A stretch of DNA of 64,000 nt from Algivirga pacifica (GTDB taxonomy: Bacteria > Bacteroidota > Bacteroidia > Cytophagales > Flammeovirgaceae), in the NCBI RefSeq assembly GCF_039543525.1, contig NZ_BAABJX010000052.1, forward strand, positions 160,751-224,750, in the 5' to 3' direction. A model generated the notes under the pieces. That model saw nothing but the letters and a program-made list of their open reading frames with translations. It did not search any database and had not been told where the DNA came from. Positions 23,795 through 32,211 of the stretch are shown here, in pieces (position 1 is the first letter of the stretch; each line of letters opens with the position of its first letter). The translations under genes and the position numbers were made by a program.

Positions 23795-26700
23795 ATGAGA
23801 ATAATACTTCTTTGCTTCATTTTACTTCAATTCTTGGTAGGTAGTGTTTGGGCACAACAGAGTAGCCGTCCAGTGTTATTTACACAGCCAGATAGTCTTT
23901 GGATGGATGTAAGTAGCCTGATCGATATACAACAAGCAGGAAGTGAAGAAGAGGTAACAGAAGGCTCTGTGCTGGACTCCTTGTCGACACTGCTGTCAGA
24001 AAAGGAGCAGCTTAGGTTTTTTGAGGCAGCACAGGCGATTTATAAAAAATCTCCCCAACCAGCAGAAGAGTTAAAGCTATTCTATGAGTGTATTCGTGTA
24101 GGAAAAGTCGGCTTATTGAATGAGGAACAATTGGAGCGCCTGATGGTTATTGTGCGCTCTACTTATGGTTTCTACCCTTCTAAGGTAGGTAAGCATTTCT
24201 TGCATAACTCCCTGCGTTTGATGACGGAAGGGGTATTGCAACGGTCTACTTATTCTAGTACATCCCTGTTGAAGGGAAATATTGACTTTGGATATATTCC
24301 GGCAGAAGGGGAAACATTGTCCCAGGATATGGGGGAATGGTTCCAATGGGAAGAAGATAGTACGGCGACCGAGGTTGTAGAGCAGGAGGTAGAAGAAGAG
24401 GATAATATGGGAGAAGTAACCTGGAGTAGTGATCAGGTTTACTTTGAGAGTAGTGATGAGCAAAGTGAAGATACAGCATGGGAAGAGGAGCAGGAGAAAG
24501 AAGAGTTTGTTGCGATCCCAGAGAATAAAAAGCCCATGAGGGTAGGACCTTATTTAAAGCTAGATGAAGCTACACTGACATTTCAAGCCAATGAGGATTC
24601 TCTGGCATTGGAGGAAATAACGGCAGAGGTTTTTTATCTGAGTGATTCTATACTGATACAAGAGGCAAAAGTGTATTGGGAAAATGTGGGGTATCCTAGG
24701 GATTCAGTATATGCGGTATTAAAAGATTTTTCCTTTGAGTTGGGTACCCGAAAAATTGAGGCCCATTCCTCTAATCTTTTTTATTACAATTATGGAGATA
24801 CGTTATTGGAAGGTAACTTTCAATATAGCCTGACTCGAATTAATCAGACCCCTGAGAAGGCAAAATATCCTTACTTCCAATCCTATTATCATAATGTAGT
24901 GATCAAAGAGCGAGACTATGAACTGACAGGAGGAATTACCTTGGAAGGAAGAAAGTTTAGTACAGAGGCTCTCGGAGATCAATTGTCCCAGCTAAAAGTT
25001 TTCAAAGAGGATACATTGATGATTACTTCCAGGGCAAAAATATTTAAAAAAGGGAGTTATGGATGGGAGTCTGAAGAAGCTAATCTAAATATTAATTACC
25101 TGGAGAAGGATTCTATTGTACATCCCAAAGGACAATTGGAATATAATTACCTGAATAAAACATTATTTTATCTGAAAGCAGATGGAATTTATGAGTATAG
25201 TCCATACATATTTTCCTTCCATAAGGTAGGAGTATATTCCAATGCATTGCACTGGAACCTGCAAAAGGGAGAGATGAATCTGGAGACATGGAAAGCCTCT
25301 GAAAGAGTCCCTTCCTATGTGAACTCAGAACATTATTTTGACCTGGCAAAGTATAAGGATTTGGGAAGTTACTACGATTTCCACCCTTTGGCTTTAGTGT
25401 ATTGGATGGCCCGTAAGCAGAATGATCCTTTGGTGGATATTGAAGAGTTGAGTGAACGTGCTGATATTCCTTTGAATTTATTGGAAAGATCTATCGGGTT
25501 GTGTGTTGCCGAAGGCTATATGGATTATGATCAAACGGCCGGAGAGGTTACACTTTTACCTAAAGGTGTATTTGTTCATCATGCTTATCTTTTTTATAAG
25601 CGTATGCACCGCCTAAAGCGCAAAACTATTCCGGTAGCATCAAAAGACGCTGACTCTACACAGGTGGCGAAAACGACTAAGAAATTATTTGATTATGATA
25701 ACCTTAACCTGGAATCTACAATAGAGGGTGCGCCCAACCTAACGTTGTACTTAAAGGATAGTACCTTGAAAGTAAGAGGAGTGGAACGATTCTCAATGAG
25801 TGACACTCTACGCATTCAGGTAACACCAAGAAATAAAGAAGTCCTGTTGAAGGAGAATAGAAATATGATGTTTGGAGGAGAGGTAAGGGCAGGAAACTTG
25901 ATCTTTAGAGGAAACCAGTTTGACTTTGATTATGACTCTTTTCAGGTAAACCTTACTGATATACAATCTGTTTCCTTTTGGCTTCCAGGACAACAAGAAG
26001 AAGCGCCTAACTCTATCGTAAATACCGGTGGAGTTCTTCGTATGAATGGCAATAACAAGAGTGGTATGCGTCAGAGTAAGGCGAGTTTTAGAGCGCCAGA
26101 AGGGGGACGTATGGACTTTGATGAGCAAGTGAACTCTGAGTTGAAGCCGGAGATGATAGAAGCACTTCCTGAGTCTAAGAGGGTATATATGAAAATTCCG
26201 AACATTAATGTAGATAACATTAATGAGGAAATGGATATGACCTTCTCTGGAGAGTTTTACTCTGGAAATATTTTTATCCCCTTTGAAGATACAATTCGAT
26301 TAAATATGAGAGATAAGGCTTTCGGGTTTAAGCGAAAGCAGCAAGAATATCCCTTGTATGAAAAAGATAATGCGGGGTATATAGGAACATTGATACTGGA
26401 CTCTAAAGGACTGAGAGGAAATGGAGAGTTGAATTACTTGGGAAGTAATTTCCGTTCGGATGATTTCCAGTTTTATACCGACTCCGTAACAACTGTAGGT
26501 AACTCCGCCCGTATTGAGTCAGAAATTCACCCAAGGGTAGATATGGATGCCTATAGTATGACATGGCATGTTTATCAGGATAGTATGGTATTTAATACCA
26601 TGAAAAGAACAATTGACGATACAGAGCCTCCATTTAGAATGTATGCAGACATGCTTCAGGGTGGTGAGAATATAGCATTTACAGGAACACTCGCCCTAAT

Positions 26701-28720
26701 GCCGAGTAAGGTTGCTGGAGATGGAAAGATTGAGACACAAGAGTCCAAAACAGAGTCACATAACTTTAAGTTTAGAAAACGAACGTACGAAAGTGATAAT
26801 TCTACCTTTACAATTAAGGGAGAAACGGTGGCTGATAAAGATGGACTAAGAGGGGTACATATGCATGTACTGGGAGATTTGGAAAGAAATGAGGTGGTGA
26901 TTAAAAAGGAAGGACAAGACTCTCAGTTTACATTTCCTAATAATGAATTTAAAACGGAAATTGAGGAAGCCCGCTGGAAGATCCTGGAGAAAAAAGTATA
27001 TATGAATAGCCAGGGGGACCGGAAAAACTTTGCTTCTACTAAGAATGGAAATTCCCCATTGATTATCCCTGGAAAGCATGCCATTTATGATCTTCAGGAT
27101 TATTCTTTGTCAATTGGAGGGGTAGAGAATATTACGGTGGCTAATAGTTATATCTATCCGAGTGAAGAGGATAGTGTGGTGATGGTTGGAAAAGGAGGTG
27201 AAATTGAGAACCTGGAGAATGCAGAAGTAGTATTTGATAAGGATAATCAATATCATCGCTTGACCAATGCTAATATCCAAGTAGTAGACAGTAGAAACTA
27301 TAAAGGGTCAGGATACTATCTATATCATAATGAAGAGAATGATACCATTACCTTAAGCATTGATGAAATAGGACAGGAGTATGTAGAAGATGGAGAAGTA
27401 GAAACCACCATTATTACAGCAAAAGGAGAAGTACTGGAAGAGGATGCTTTTCTCTTTAAACCAGGTTTTCGATTTTCTGGTAAGTATATGTTGAAGCACG
27501 ATATGCGTTATATGGGCTTTGATGGAAAGTTTCGACTGGAAGTAGATGAAGAAGGGCTCAATTGGTATACGTATAAGAAGGATCTTTCGGACCCAGAAAA
27601 TGATTCTCTTCCGGTAATCATTGTGGATGAAAACCTTGAGATGTTTGGACAGAACTATAATCCTAAAGTGGGTATTTACCTGAATACTCTTGCTATGCCT
27701 CAAGGAACGTTCTTGCACTATGATGAAAAGCTGGATAAAGGGAGAGCCATTGTAAAAGGAGTAGGAAAGCTATCTTTTAAGGATGGATTGTATCAGGTCA
27801 AAGGTGATGGAGATATGTTGACTAATCCTTATTATTGGAACCATATCACCTATGACCATATGGCGAATGAAATTCGTTTTGAAGGGAAAATGGAATTGAT
27901 CAAAAATGTCAATATCAAGGAATATCAAGTAGATTTTTATGGGAAAGGACATATGAATGTACCTCCTTTGGGAGAAGAAAGCTTAGATGCTCCTATTTTT
28001 GAAAGCCATGCAGCTATATATCTCCGAGCAGAAGCATTAAAAAAAGGAAAAAGTGCTATCAAGGAAGATATAGGAATTGACGATGATCGAGGAGATAGTT
28101 ATGAGCCTCAGGGAGCAGTGATTTTATCACATCATCGTCAAGAGGTGTTAGCATTACTTCGTCCGTTGATTGACAATGGAGATACGGAGTTATTTGGCAA
28201 TTTTGGAGAAACGATGGAGACAGGAGAGCTTCTGTATGATATTGCCCGTTTATCAGAGAACGGTATTCTTATATCTAACGCACATATCAAGTGGTCAGAG
28301 GAAGGAGCATTCTATAATGAAGGGACGATTGGTTTAGTAAGTGCTTTTGGCGTGATGATTAATCAAGAAGTAGATGGGTTGATAGAGATTCCAAAGGCTG
28401 GGCAAAGAGGAGATGACTATACGTTCCGCCTGTACTTTGAGAAAGAAAGAGTACAGTACTTCATTTCAGTAGAAAGAGGGAAGTTATCAGTTTGGTCTTC
28501 CAATGAAGAGTTTATGAACGGTTTTGCTAAGTCCAAAGTAGTCAACTTGCTAGAGCAGGATGATGTGATTAAGTTCCGATCGAACTTTAATATTGTATAC
28601 TTGGATAAAGAGCCAGGGTTTGGAGACGATTTTGGCAATGACAATTTTGACGGAGGAGGAACAGGAAGCCCTATGGATGATCAAGTACAACCAATGGATG
28701 ATGACGATGGTGGTTTCTAA
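23795..28720 (+). CDS. Very large secreted beta-rich protein, unknown function
   Basis: The 1641-residue protein has a signal peptide (about 1-20, ending VWAQ), a helical N-terminal part, a strongly acidic linker (about 190-250), then some 1200 residues of repeated short strands alternating with GNL-, GEL- and GMR-like turns. A helical insert near 525-610 (LVDIEELSERADIPLNLLERSI) has a winged-helix look. The tail is Asp/Gly-rich and ends DDDDGGF. The strand pattern recalls long beta-groove proteins such as LptA/OstA or AsmA/TamB types, but I see no diagnostic motif and make no functional claim. The MORN-type gene downstream may share its regulation. Confidence 0.7.
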   Translation: MRIILLCFILLQFLVGSVWAQQSSRPVLFTQPDSLWMDVSSLIDIQQAGSEEEVTEGSVLDSLSTLLSEKEQLRFFEAAQAIYKKSPQPAEELKLFYECIRVGKVGLLNEEQLERLMVIVRSTYGFYPSKVGKHFLHNSLRLMTEGVLQRSTYSSTSLLKGNIDFGYIPAEGETLSQDMGEWFQWEEDSTATEVVEQEVEEEDNMGEVTWSSDQVYFESSDEQSEDTAWEEEQEKEEFVAIPENKKPMRVGPYLKLDEATLTFQANEDSLALEEITAEVFYLSDSILIQEAKVYWENVGYPRDSVYAVLKDFSFELGTRKIEAHSSNLFYYNYGDTLLEGNFQYSLTRINQTPEKAKYPYFQSYYHNVVIKERDYELTGGITLEGRKFSTEALGDQLSQLKVFKEDTLMITSRAKIFKKGSYGWESEEANLNINYLEKDSIVHPKGQLEYNYLNKTLFYLKADGIYEYSPYIFSFHKVGVYSNALHWNLQKGEMNLETWKASERVPSYVNSEHYFDLAKYKDLGSYYDFHPLALVYWMARKQNDPLVDIEELSERADIPLNLLERSIGLCVAEGYMDYDQTAGEVTLLPKGVFVHHAYLFYKRMHRLKRKTIPVASKDADSTQVAKTTKKLFDYDNLNLESTIEGAPNLTLYLKDSTLKVRGVERFSMSDTLRIQVTPRNKEVLLKENRNMMFGGEVRAGNLIFRGNQFDFDYDSFQVNLTDIQSVSFWLPGQQEEAPNSIVNTGGVLRMNGNNKSGMRQSKASFRAPEGGRMDFDEQVNSELKPEMIEALPESKRVYMKIPNINVDNINEEMDMTFSGEFYSGNIFIPFEDTIRLNMRDKAFGFKRKQQEYPLYEKDNAGYIGTLILDSKGLRGNGELNYLGSNFRSDDFQFYTDSVTTVGNSARIESEIHPRVDMDAYSMTWHVYQDSMVFNTMKRTIDDTEPPFRMYADMLQGGENIAFTGTLALMPSKVAGDGKIETQESKTESHNFKFRKRTYESDNSTFTIKGETVADKDGLRGVHMHVLGDLERNEVVIKKEGQDSQFTFPNNEFKTEIEEARWKILEKKVYMNSQGDRKNFASTKNGNSPLIIPGKHAIYDLQDYSLSIGGVENITVANSYIYPSEEDSVVMVGKGGEIENLENAEVVFDKDNQYHRLTNANIQVVDSRNYKGSGYYLYHNEENDTITLSIDEIGQEYVEDGEVETTIITAKGEVLEEDAFLFKPGFRFSGKYMLKHDMRYMGFDGKFRLEVDEEGLNWYTYKKDLSDPENDSLPVIIVDENLEMFGQNYNPKVGIYLNTLAMPQGTFLHYDEKLDKGRAIVKGVGKLSFKDGLYQVKGDGDMLTNPYYWNHITYDHMANEIRFEGKMELIKNVNIKEYQVDFYGKGHMNVPPLGEESLDAPIFESHAAIYLRAEALKKGKSAIKEDIGIDDDRGDSYEPQGAVILSHHRQEVLALLRPLIDNGDTELFGNFGETMETGELLYDIARLSENGILISNAHIKWSEEGAFYNEGTIGLVSAFGVMINQEVDGLIEIPKAGQRGDDYTFRLYFEKERVQYFISVERGKLSVWSSNEEFMNGFAKSKVVNLLEQDDVIKFRSNFNIVYLDKEPGFGDDFGNDNFDGGGTGSPMDDQVQPMDDDDGGF

Positions 28721-28778
28721 GTAAAGGGAGAATTCTTTAACGAAGCACCTTTGAATTTTTATATAAATTTTATTGTTT

Positions 28779-28827
28779 AGAGCTTATTTGGAAGTTCCTT
28801 TCTGAAGGGGTAGTCCAAACAAGCTCT
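28779..28827 (+). terminator. Hairpin in the spacer before the MORN-type gene
   Basis: Bases 28779-28792 and 28814-28827 are inverted copies with one mismatch in 14 and a 21-base loop. A smaller hairpin, GACA-GATTAT-TGTC followed by six T, ends near 28858. The pair may stop or attenuate transcription between the two secreted-protein genes. Confidence 0.5.
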
Positions 28828-28894
28828 AAGCTTCCGTTGACAGATTATTGTCTTTTTTAGGGATTGGTACTTATACTAAAATTCATTTTTACCT

Positions 28895-29755
28895 ATGATC
28901 AGAAAAATCTTATTCGTGACTTTCTTATTCTTTACCTTACAAGGGTGGGCCCAGGATAAAGGGAAGAAAACTTCACCTCAGGATTCTGTGGCGGTAGATT
29001 TATCCTCTATGGAGGAAGGGGTACCAACCATTGAACTGAACCCGGGCGCCAAATTGGAGGAGGAGAATAGGAAAAGAAAGAAAAAAAAGAAACGCAATGT
29101 CTTTTGGGGAGTAAAAACGAAACGCAAGTTTACCAAAACAACCCGCAATGGTAAGACAACTTTTGAGCTATTTTATGTACTTAAGAGCTGGGATAGTCCC
29201 AATGCTTACCCTTATCAAAAGTATTATTATAATTCCGATGCTCGCGCTGTCGTACAAAAACAAACAGTTTTCAAGAAACACGGAATGCCATTGCATGGTC
29301 CATATTATAAAATTGTAGAAGGAGATACCGTAGTGACCGGACAGTTTTATAAAGGAGTCCGTACGGGGCGTTGGACAGCCTATCAAAAAAATAATGTCTT
29401 GGATGCTATGATGGTACAGGACAAGAAATACTATTATATGGGCTTCCCCAAAGATGCAGAGGTCTCATATTACGATGCCGACCAGAAAAGAGTAAAAGAG
29501 GTTATTCCTTATCAACATGGGCTAAAGGATGGCTATTACTTGAAATACTATCCTAGTGGTGCTTTGGAGATTGTGGGCCTATATAAAGAAGATGAAAAAG
29601 TAGGGATCTGGATGGAATACTATGACCGAAAGGATCGCATAATGAGGCGAAAGGAGATACAGCATCGCAAAGATCCTTTTGATGAAGGTTTTGAGCCTTA
29701 TGTTCGTAAAGAGTGGACCAAGACCGGTAAGAAAACATATGACCATAAAAAGTAA
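28895..29755 (+). CDS. Secreted MORN/YwqK-type repeat protein
   Basis: The 286-residue protein has a signal peptide (about 1-20, ending GWAQ) and a Lys/Arg-rich stretch at about 58-68. At least four MORN-variant repeats follow, with the pattern G-x-Y-x-x-Y-x-x-[GN]-x-[LV]: HGPYYKIVEGD, TGRWTAYQKNN, KDGYYLKYYPSGALE and VGIWMEYYDRKD. Such repeats occur in Bacteroidota proteins often labelled YwqK antitoxin, a name that says little about role. It ends at a strong terminator. Function unknown. Confidence 0.75.
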   Translation: MIRKILFVTFLFFTLQGWAQDKGKKTSPQDSVAVDLSSMEEGVPTIELNPGAKLEEENRKRKKKKKRNVFWGVKTKRKFTKTTRNGKTTFELFYVLKSWDSPNAYPYQKYYYNSDARAVVQKQTVFKKHGMPLHGPYYKIVEGDTVVTGQFYKGVRTGRWTAYQKNNVLDAMMVQDKKYYYMGFPKDAEVSYYDADQKRVKEVIPYQHGLKDGYYLKYYPSGALEIVGLYKEDEKVGIWMEYYDRKDRIMRRKEIQHRKDPFDEGFEPYVRKEWTKTGKKTYDHKK

Positions 29756-29761
29756 TGAAAT

Positions 29762-29806
29762 AAAAAAGTCACCTTGAATCACAAAGAATCAAGGTGACTT
29801 TTTTTT
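29762..29806. terminator. Terminator between MORN-type gene and GG-leader peptide genes
   Basis: Six A, a perfect 10-bp stem (29768-29777 with 29789-29798) and an 11-base loop are followed by eight T. The T run overlaps the stop codon of the minus-strand peptide gene at 29805-29957, so the hairpin serves both directions. Confidence 0.92.
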
Positions 29807-29957
29807 AGAATAAATTGATGAAATACCTAATTCCCTCCCCTATGGTCCGTCCATATAAATAAAATTTGTGTAGGATTCTATCATCTTTACTCATGGGACG
29901 TACGATCATTCCTCCACCTTGAATATTGGTGTATTCAGTTGTTTTAAGTTCTTGCAT
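29805..29957 (-). CDS. Double-glycine-leader peptide (bacteriocin-like), peptide B
   Basis: The 50-residue open frame reads MQELKTTEYTNIQGGG, a short leader ending in a double-glycine cleavage site, then a 34-residue mature part, basic and aromatic, with HKFYLYGRTIGEG and the end RYFINLF. Leaders of this form are cut and exported by C39 peptidase-containing ABC transporters in known bacteriocin and peptide-pheromone systems. It lies 36 bases downstream of a second such gene on the same strand, which argues for an operon. No transporter or immunity gene is in the window. Found by reading the spacer directly. It could be a quorum-type signal instead of an antibacterial. Confidence 0.7.
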   Translation of the reverse strand: MQELKTTEYTNIQGGGMIVRPMSKDDRILHKFYLYGRTIGEGIRYFINLF

Positions 29958-29993
29958 AACGTTGTGTCTTTGGGTTAGTTAAATCGATCTGGT

Positions 29994-30155
29994 TTATTTG
30001 TAAAGTACAGATTCAGTTTCATTGAATAATCCGTACATGATGCCACGATAAAAGCTGCGAAAAATCTGACTGAAGGAAGGTCCGAGATCTAGTCCTCCTT
30101 TGATGTTTTGTAGTTGCTCTTCTTTTAAGGGCTGTAATAGTGTTGATTCTTTCAT
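29994..30155 (-). CDS. Double-glycine-leader peptide (bacteriocin-like), peptide A
   Basis: The 53-residue frame starts MKESTLLQPLKEEQLQNIKGG; the segment L-K-E-E-Q-L-Q-N-I-K-G-G (residues 10-21) is a textbook GG leader, with hydrophobic positions spaced as required by C39 peptidases. The 32-residue mature part (LDLGPSFSQIFRSFYRG...) has an amphipathic look and shares an I-[FL]-x2-FY-x5-G pattern with peptide B. Two linked peptides of similar size suggest a two-component bacteriocin or paralogous signals. It begins 112 bases after the DUF2400-type gene; no clean promoter was seen in that spacer. Confidence 0.75.
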   Translation of the reverse strand: MKESTLLQPLKEEQLQNIKGGLDLGPSFSQIFRSFYRGIMYGLFNETESVLYK

Positions 30156-30267
30156 AGAAATGAATGGTTTAGATGAATAAATGTGTCAACACTTCAAAGG
30201 TGGGGGACCAAAAGACAATAATATGGGATCGGTCTTAAGGATTCTTAATATTGAAGGAAATAACGCA

Positions 30268-31041
30268 CTATATTTCACCTTCTATGCCCATTCCAAATAA
30301 GGCAAAGTCATATTTCACAGGGTCTTCCGTAGAGAACTTTTTGAGGTTATTCGTAAGCTCTAAGGCAGCCTTCCAGTCACTTTGTGTTCGGTGCAATAGT
30401 CCTAGTTTTTTCGCTACCCGATCCACGTGAACATCCAAAGGACAAACAAGTTGTGAAGGTTGGATACTATCCCATATCCCAAAATCGACACCTTGAGCGT
30501 CTTTTCTCACCATCCATCGCAAAAACATATTAAGTCTTTTGCAAGCTGATTTACGGGCAGGGGTTGCAATGTGCTTTTGCGTACGCTCTGGCGCATCCGG
30601 AATACTAAAAAAATAGGTCCTGAAACCAATCAGGGCTTTCTCTACAGTATCATCCTCCTTAGTTATAAATTGACTAAATGCACTCTCCAAGCTATCGTGT
30701 TGCTGATAGTGGAACTTGAAAAATTCAATAAAATAAAGCGTATCGGTATCATTGAATGTACGGTGTTTAAATCCCAATAGCTTTTTAAGATCATCTTCTT
30801 GATGATTCATAATAAAGTCATAAGGAGCGTGATCCATACGTTCAAGTAGATCGTGACATTTATTGATGATGGTCTTTCGTTGTCCCCAAGCCAGCAAAGA
30901 AGCCCAAAGTCCCATGATCTCAATATCCTGTTTCTGTTCAAATAAATGAGGGATACTAATGGGGTCATCTTCAATAAAGGAAGGACGGTTGTATTGCGCT
31001 ACTTTCTCTTCGAGCAGCTCAAAAAGGTTAGAAGACTTCAT
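30268..31041 (-). CDS. TIGR02757/DUF2400 family protein
   Basis: The 257-residue soluble protein matches the DUF2400 pattern: ISIPHLFEQKQDIEIMGLWASLLAWGQRKTIINK near the start, then HATPARKSACKRLNMFLRWMVRKD-like central residues and LDVHVDRVAKKLGLL, ending in DFALFGMGIEGEI. The second half resembles helix-hairpin-helix DNA glycosylase-type folds, but the biochemical role is not established. It lies between the acyltransferase gene and the GG-leader peptide genes on the same strand. Confidence 0.85.
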   Translation of the reverse strand: MKSSNLFELLEEKVAQYNRPSFIEDDPISIPHLFEQKQDIEIMGLWASLLAWGQRKTIINKCHDLLERMDHAPYDFIMNHQEDDLKKLLGFKHRTFNDTDTLYFIEFFKFHYQQHDSLESAFSQFITKEDDTVEKALIGFRTYFFSIPDAPERTQKHIATPARKSACKRLNMFLRWMVRKDAQGVDFGIWDSIQPSQLVCPLDVHVDRVAKKLGLLHRTQSDWKAALELTNNLKKFSTEDPVKYDFALFGMGIEGEI

Positions 31042-31054
31042 AATTCAGTTACAA

Positions 31055-31106
31055 AGTAAAAAGGAAGAAACTGGTCGTAGCGTCCACGCTACGACCTACA
31101 GACGAC
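31055..31106 (-). repeat. Dispersed hairpin repeat, copy 2
   Basis: The hairpin at 31075-31094 (TCGTAGCG/CGCTACGA, loop TCCA) and its flanks repeat the element at 5046-5097. One base pair of the stem has changed from G-C to C-G on both sides. It lies 32 bases after the acyltransferase stop on the minus strand and is followed by CCTTTTTACTTT, as in copy 1. Confidence 0.75.
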
Positions 31107-31126
31107 TTTTTAGTCCCTTTTATATT

Positions 31127-31966
31127 TTATTTTCTCTTCAGCTTCCATCTTCTATGAGACCACAACCAATCGGCAGGATGCTCACGAATGGTTTTCTCAA
31201 TCTCCTTGGCAAATTGACTCACAATATCATCCTCTTTCTTATAAGGGGGCTTACCTACAGGGATCACATCAATTTGATAGTATCCTCTTTTTAGACGATG
31301 CATATAGGCATAGTAGGCTGGAAAGTTATATTTCTTAGCCAAATAAGTAGGCCCAAAGTAAAAGGGAGTATCTAGCCCTAAGAAGTCAACCCATTGGGCT
31401 TGCTTGGCATGTTGAGGGCTTTGGTCACCGACAAGGCCAATACCGATGCCTTTTCCCACCCTGTTTTCAATTTCCTTGGCAGCTACATCTTTTTCAATAA
31501 CCTTTCCGCCGAAACGCTCACGGATATAAGTCATGAGTTGGTCAAAGAACGGAGAGGATAACTGCTTATAAACCGGATCAATACGGATACCATAGGTAGC
31601 AGAAGGACCGAGAGATTGCCATTCCCAATTACATTGATGAGAGGCTAACAGAATAATACTTTGACCACTATTTAGGGTATTTACGACCTCTTCAGGGTTA
31701 CTAACATAGACCCTTTTCTCTAGTTCCTCTTTGGAAATACTAATACTCTTAATGATTTCGACAACAGTATCCGTAAAGTTGAGGTAATAGTCTTTGGATA
31801 TTTGCTTGATCTCTTGTTCAGGTTTTTCTGGGAAGGCCCTATTCAGGTTTTCCAATACCACTTTCTTGCGGTATCGAACGACACGGTATACTAAGAAGAA
31901 AAGAAAGTCTGATAAGACATAGAGTACCGAAAAGGGAAGTTTAGATATTAGTTTTAATGCCCACAT
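31127..31966 (-). CDS. Lipid A-type (LpxL/HtrB family) lysophospholipid acyltransferase
   Basis: The 279-residue inner-membrane enzyme transfers an acyl chain to a lipid A precursor or related lysolipid. It has an N-terminal membrane segment (about 10-30), the catalytic H-x4-E motif in ASHQCNWEWQ (near residue 95) and the family segment GIGLVGDQSPQ followed by WVDFLGLDTPFYFGP. The C-terminus, PADWLWSHRRWK, is typical of LpxL-like proteins. The start codon is followed by hydrophobic residues, as expected. A heptamer array lies directly upstream. Confidence 0.88.
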   Translation of the reverse strand: MWALKLISKLPFSVLYVLSDFLFFLVYRVVRYRKKVVLENLNRAFPEKPEQEIKQISKDYYLNFTDTVVEIIKSISISKEELEKRVYVSNPEEVVNTLNSGQSIILLASHQCNWEWQSLGPSATYGIRIDPVYKQLSSPFFDQLMTYIRERFGGKVIEKDVAAKEIENRVGKGIGIGLVGDQSPQHAKQAQWVDFLGLDTPFYFGPTYLAKKYNFPAYYAYMHRLKRGYYQIDVIPVGKPPYKKEDDIVSQFAKEIEKTIREHPADWLWSHRRWKLKRK

Positions 31967-31971
31967 ATTTT

Positions 31972-32019
31972 AAGGTAAAAGGTAAAAGGTAAAAGGTAAA
32001 AGGTAAAAGGTAAAAGGTA
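31972..32019. repeat. Heptanucleotide tandem repeat, AAGGTAA, six full copies
   Basis: Six exact units of aaggtaa plus a six-base partial unit lie 5 bases upstream of the acyltransferase start codon on the minus strand, so they would sit in its leader. The same words, degenerate, occur at 9335-9394, 22840-22885 and, inverted, at 32180-32212. Confidence 0.95.
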
Positions 32020-32129
32020 GGGGCGACCCTTGTGGTCGCCCTATCGCAAAAGAGTTTCAGTATAATGTACTTTGACTAATGGTCGCCCTATCGCAAAAGA
32101 GTTTTCAGTGTGATATATCTTGACCAAAG
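32020..32129. repeat. GC hairpin and 47-base direct repeat
   Basis: After the heptamers comes a hairpin GGGCGACC/GGTCGCCC (about 32020-32041, with the preceding G). Its right arm begins a 47-base unit (32034-32080) that is repeated directly at 32081-32129. The first 23 bases of the units are identical (GGTCGCCCTATCGCAAAAGA and onward) and the rest drifted. Confidence 0.8.
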
Positions 32130-32211
32130 GCCACGCAATAGTCCTATTTATTCCAAAGATAATAAACAAAATAAACCTCTACCTCTTCCCTTTGACTTTT
32201 TACTTCTTACC

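Noticed and set aside
23795..28720. Direct assignment of the 1641-residue protein to LptD/OstA or TamB families
   Set aside because: Only the general strand pattern is similar; no diagnostic motif or expected gene neighbours are visible.
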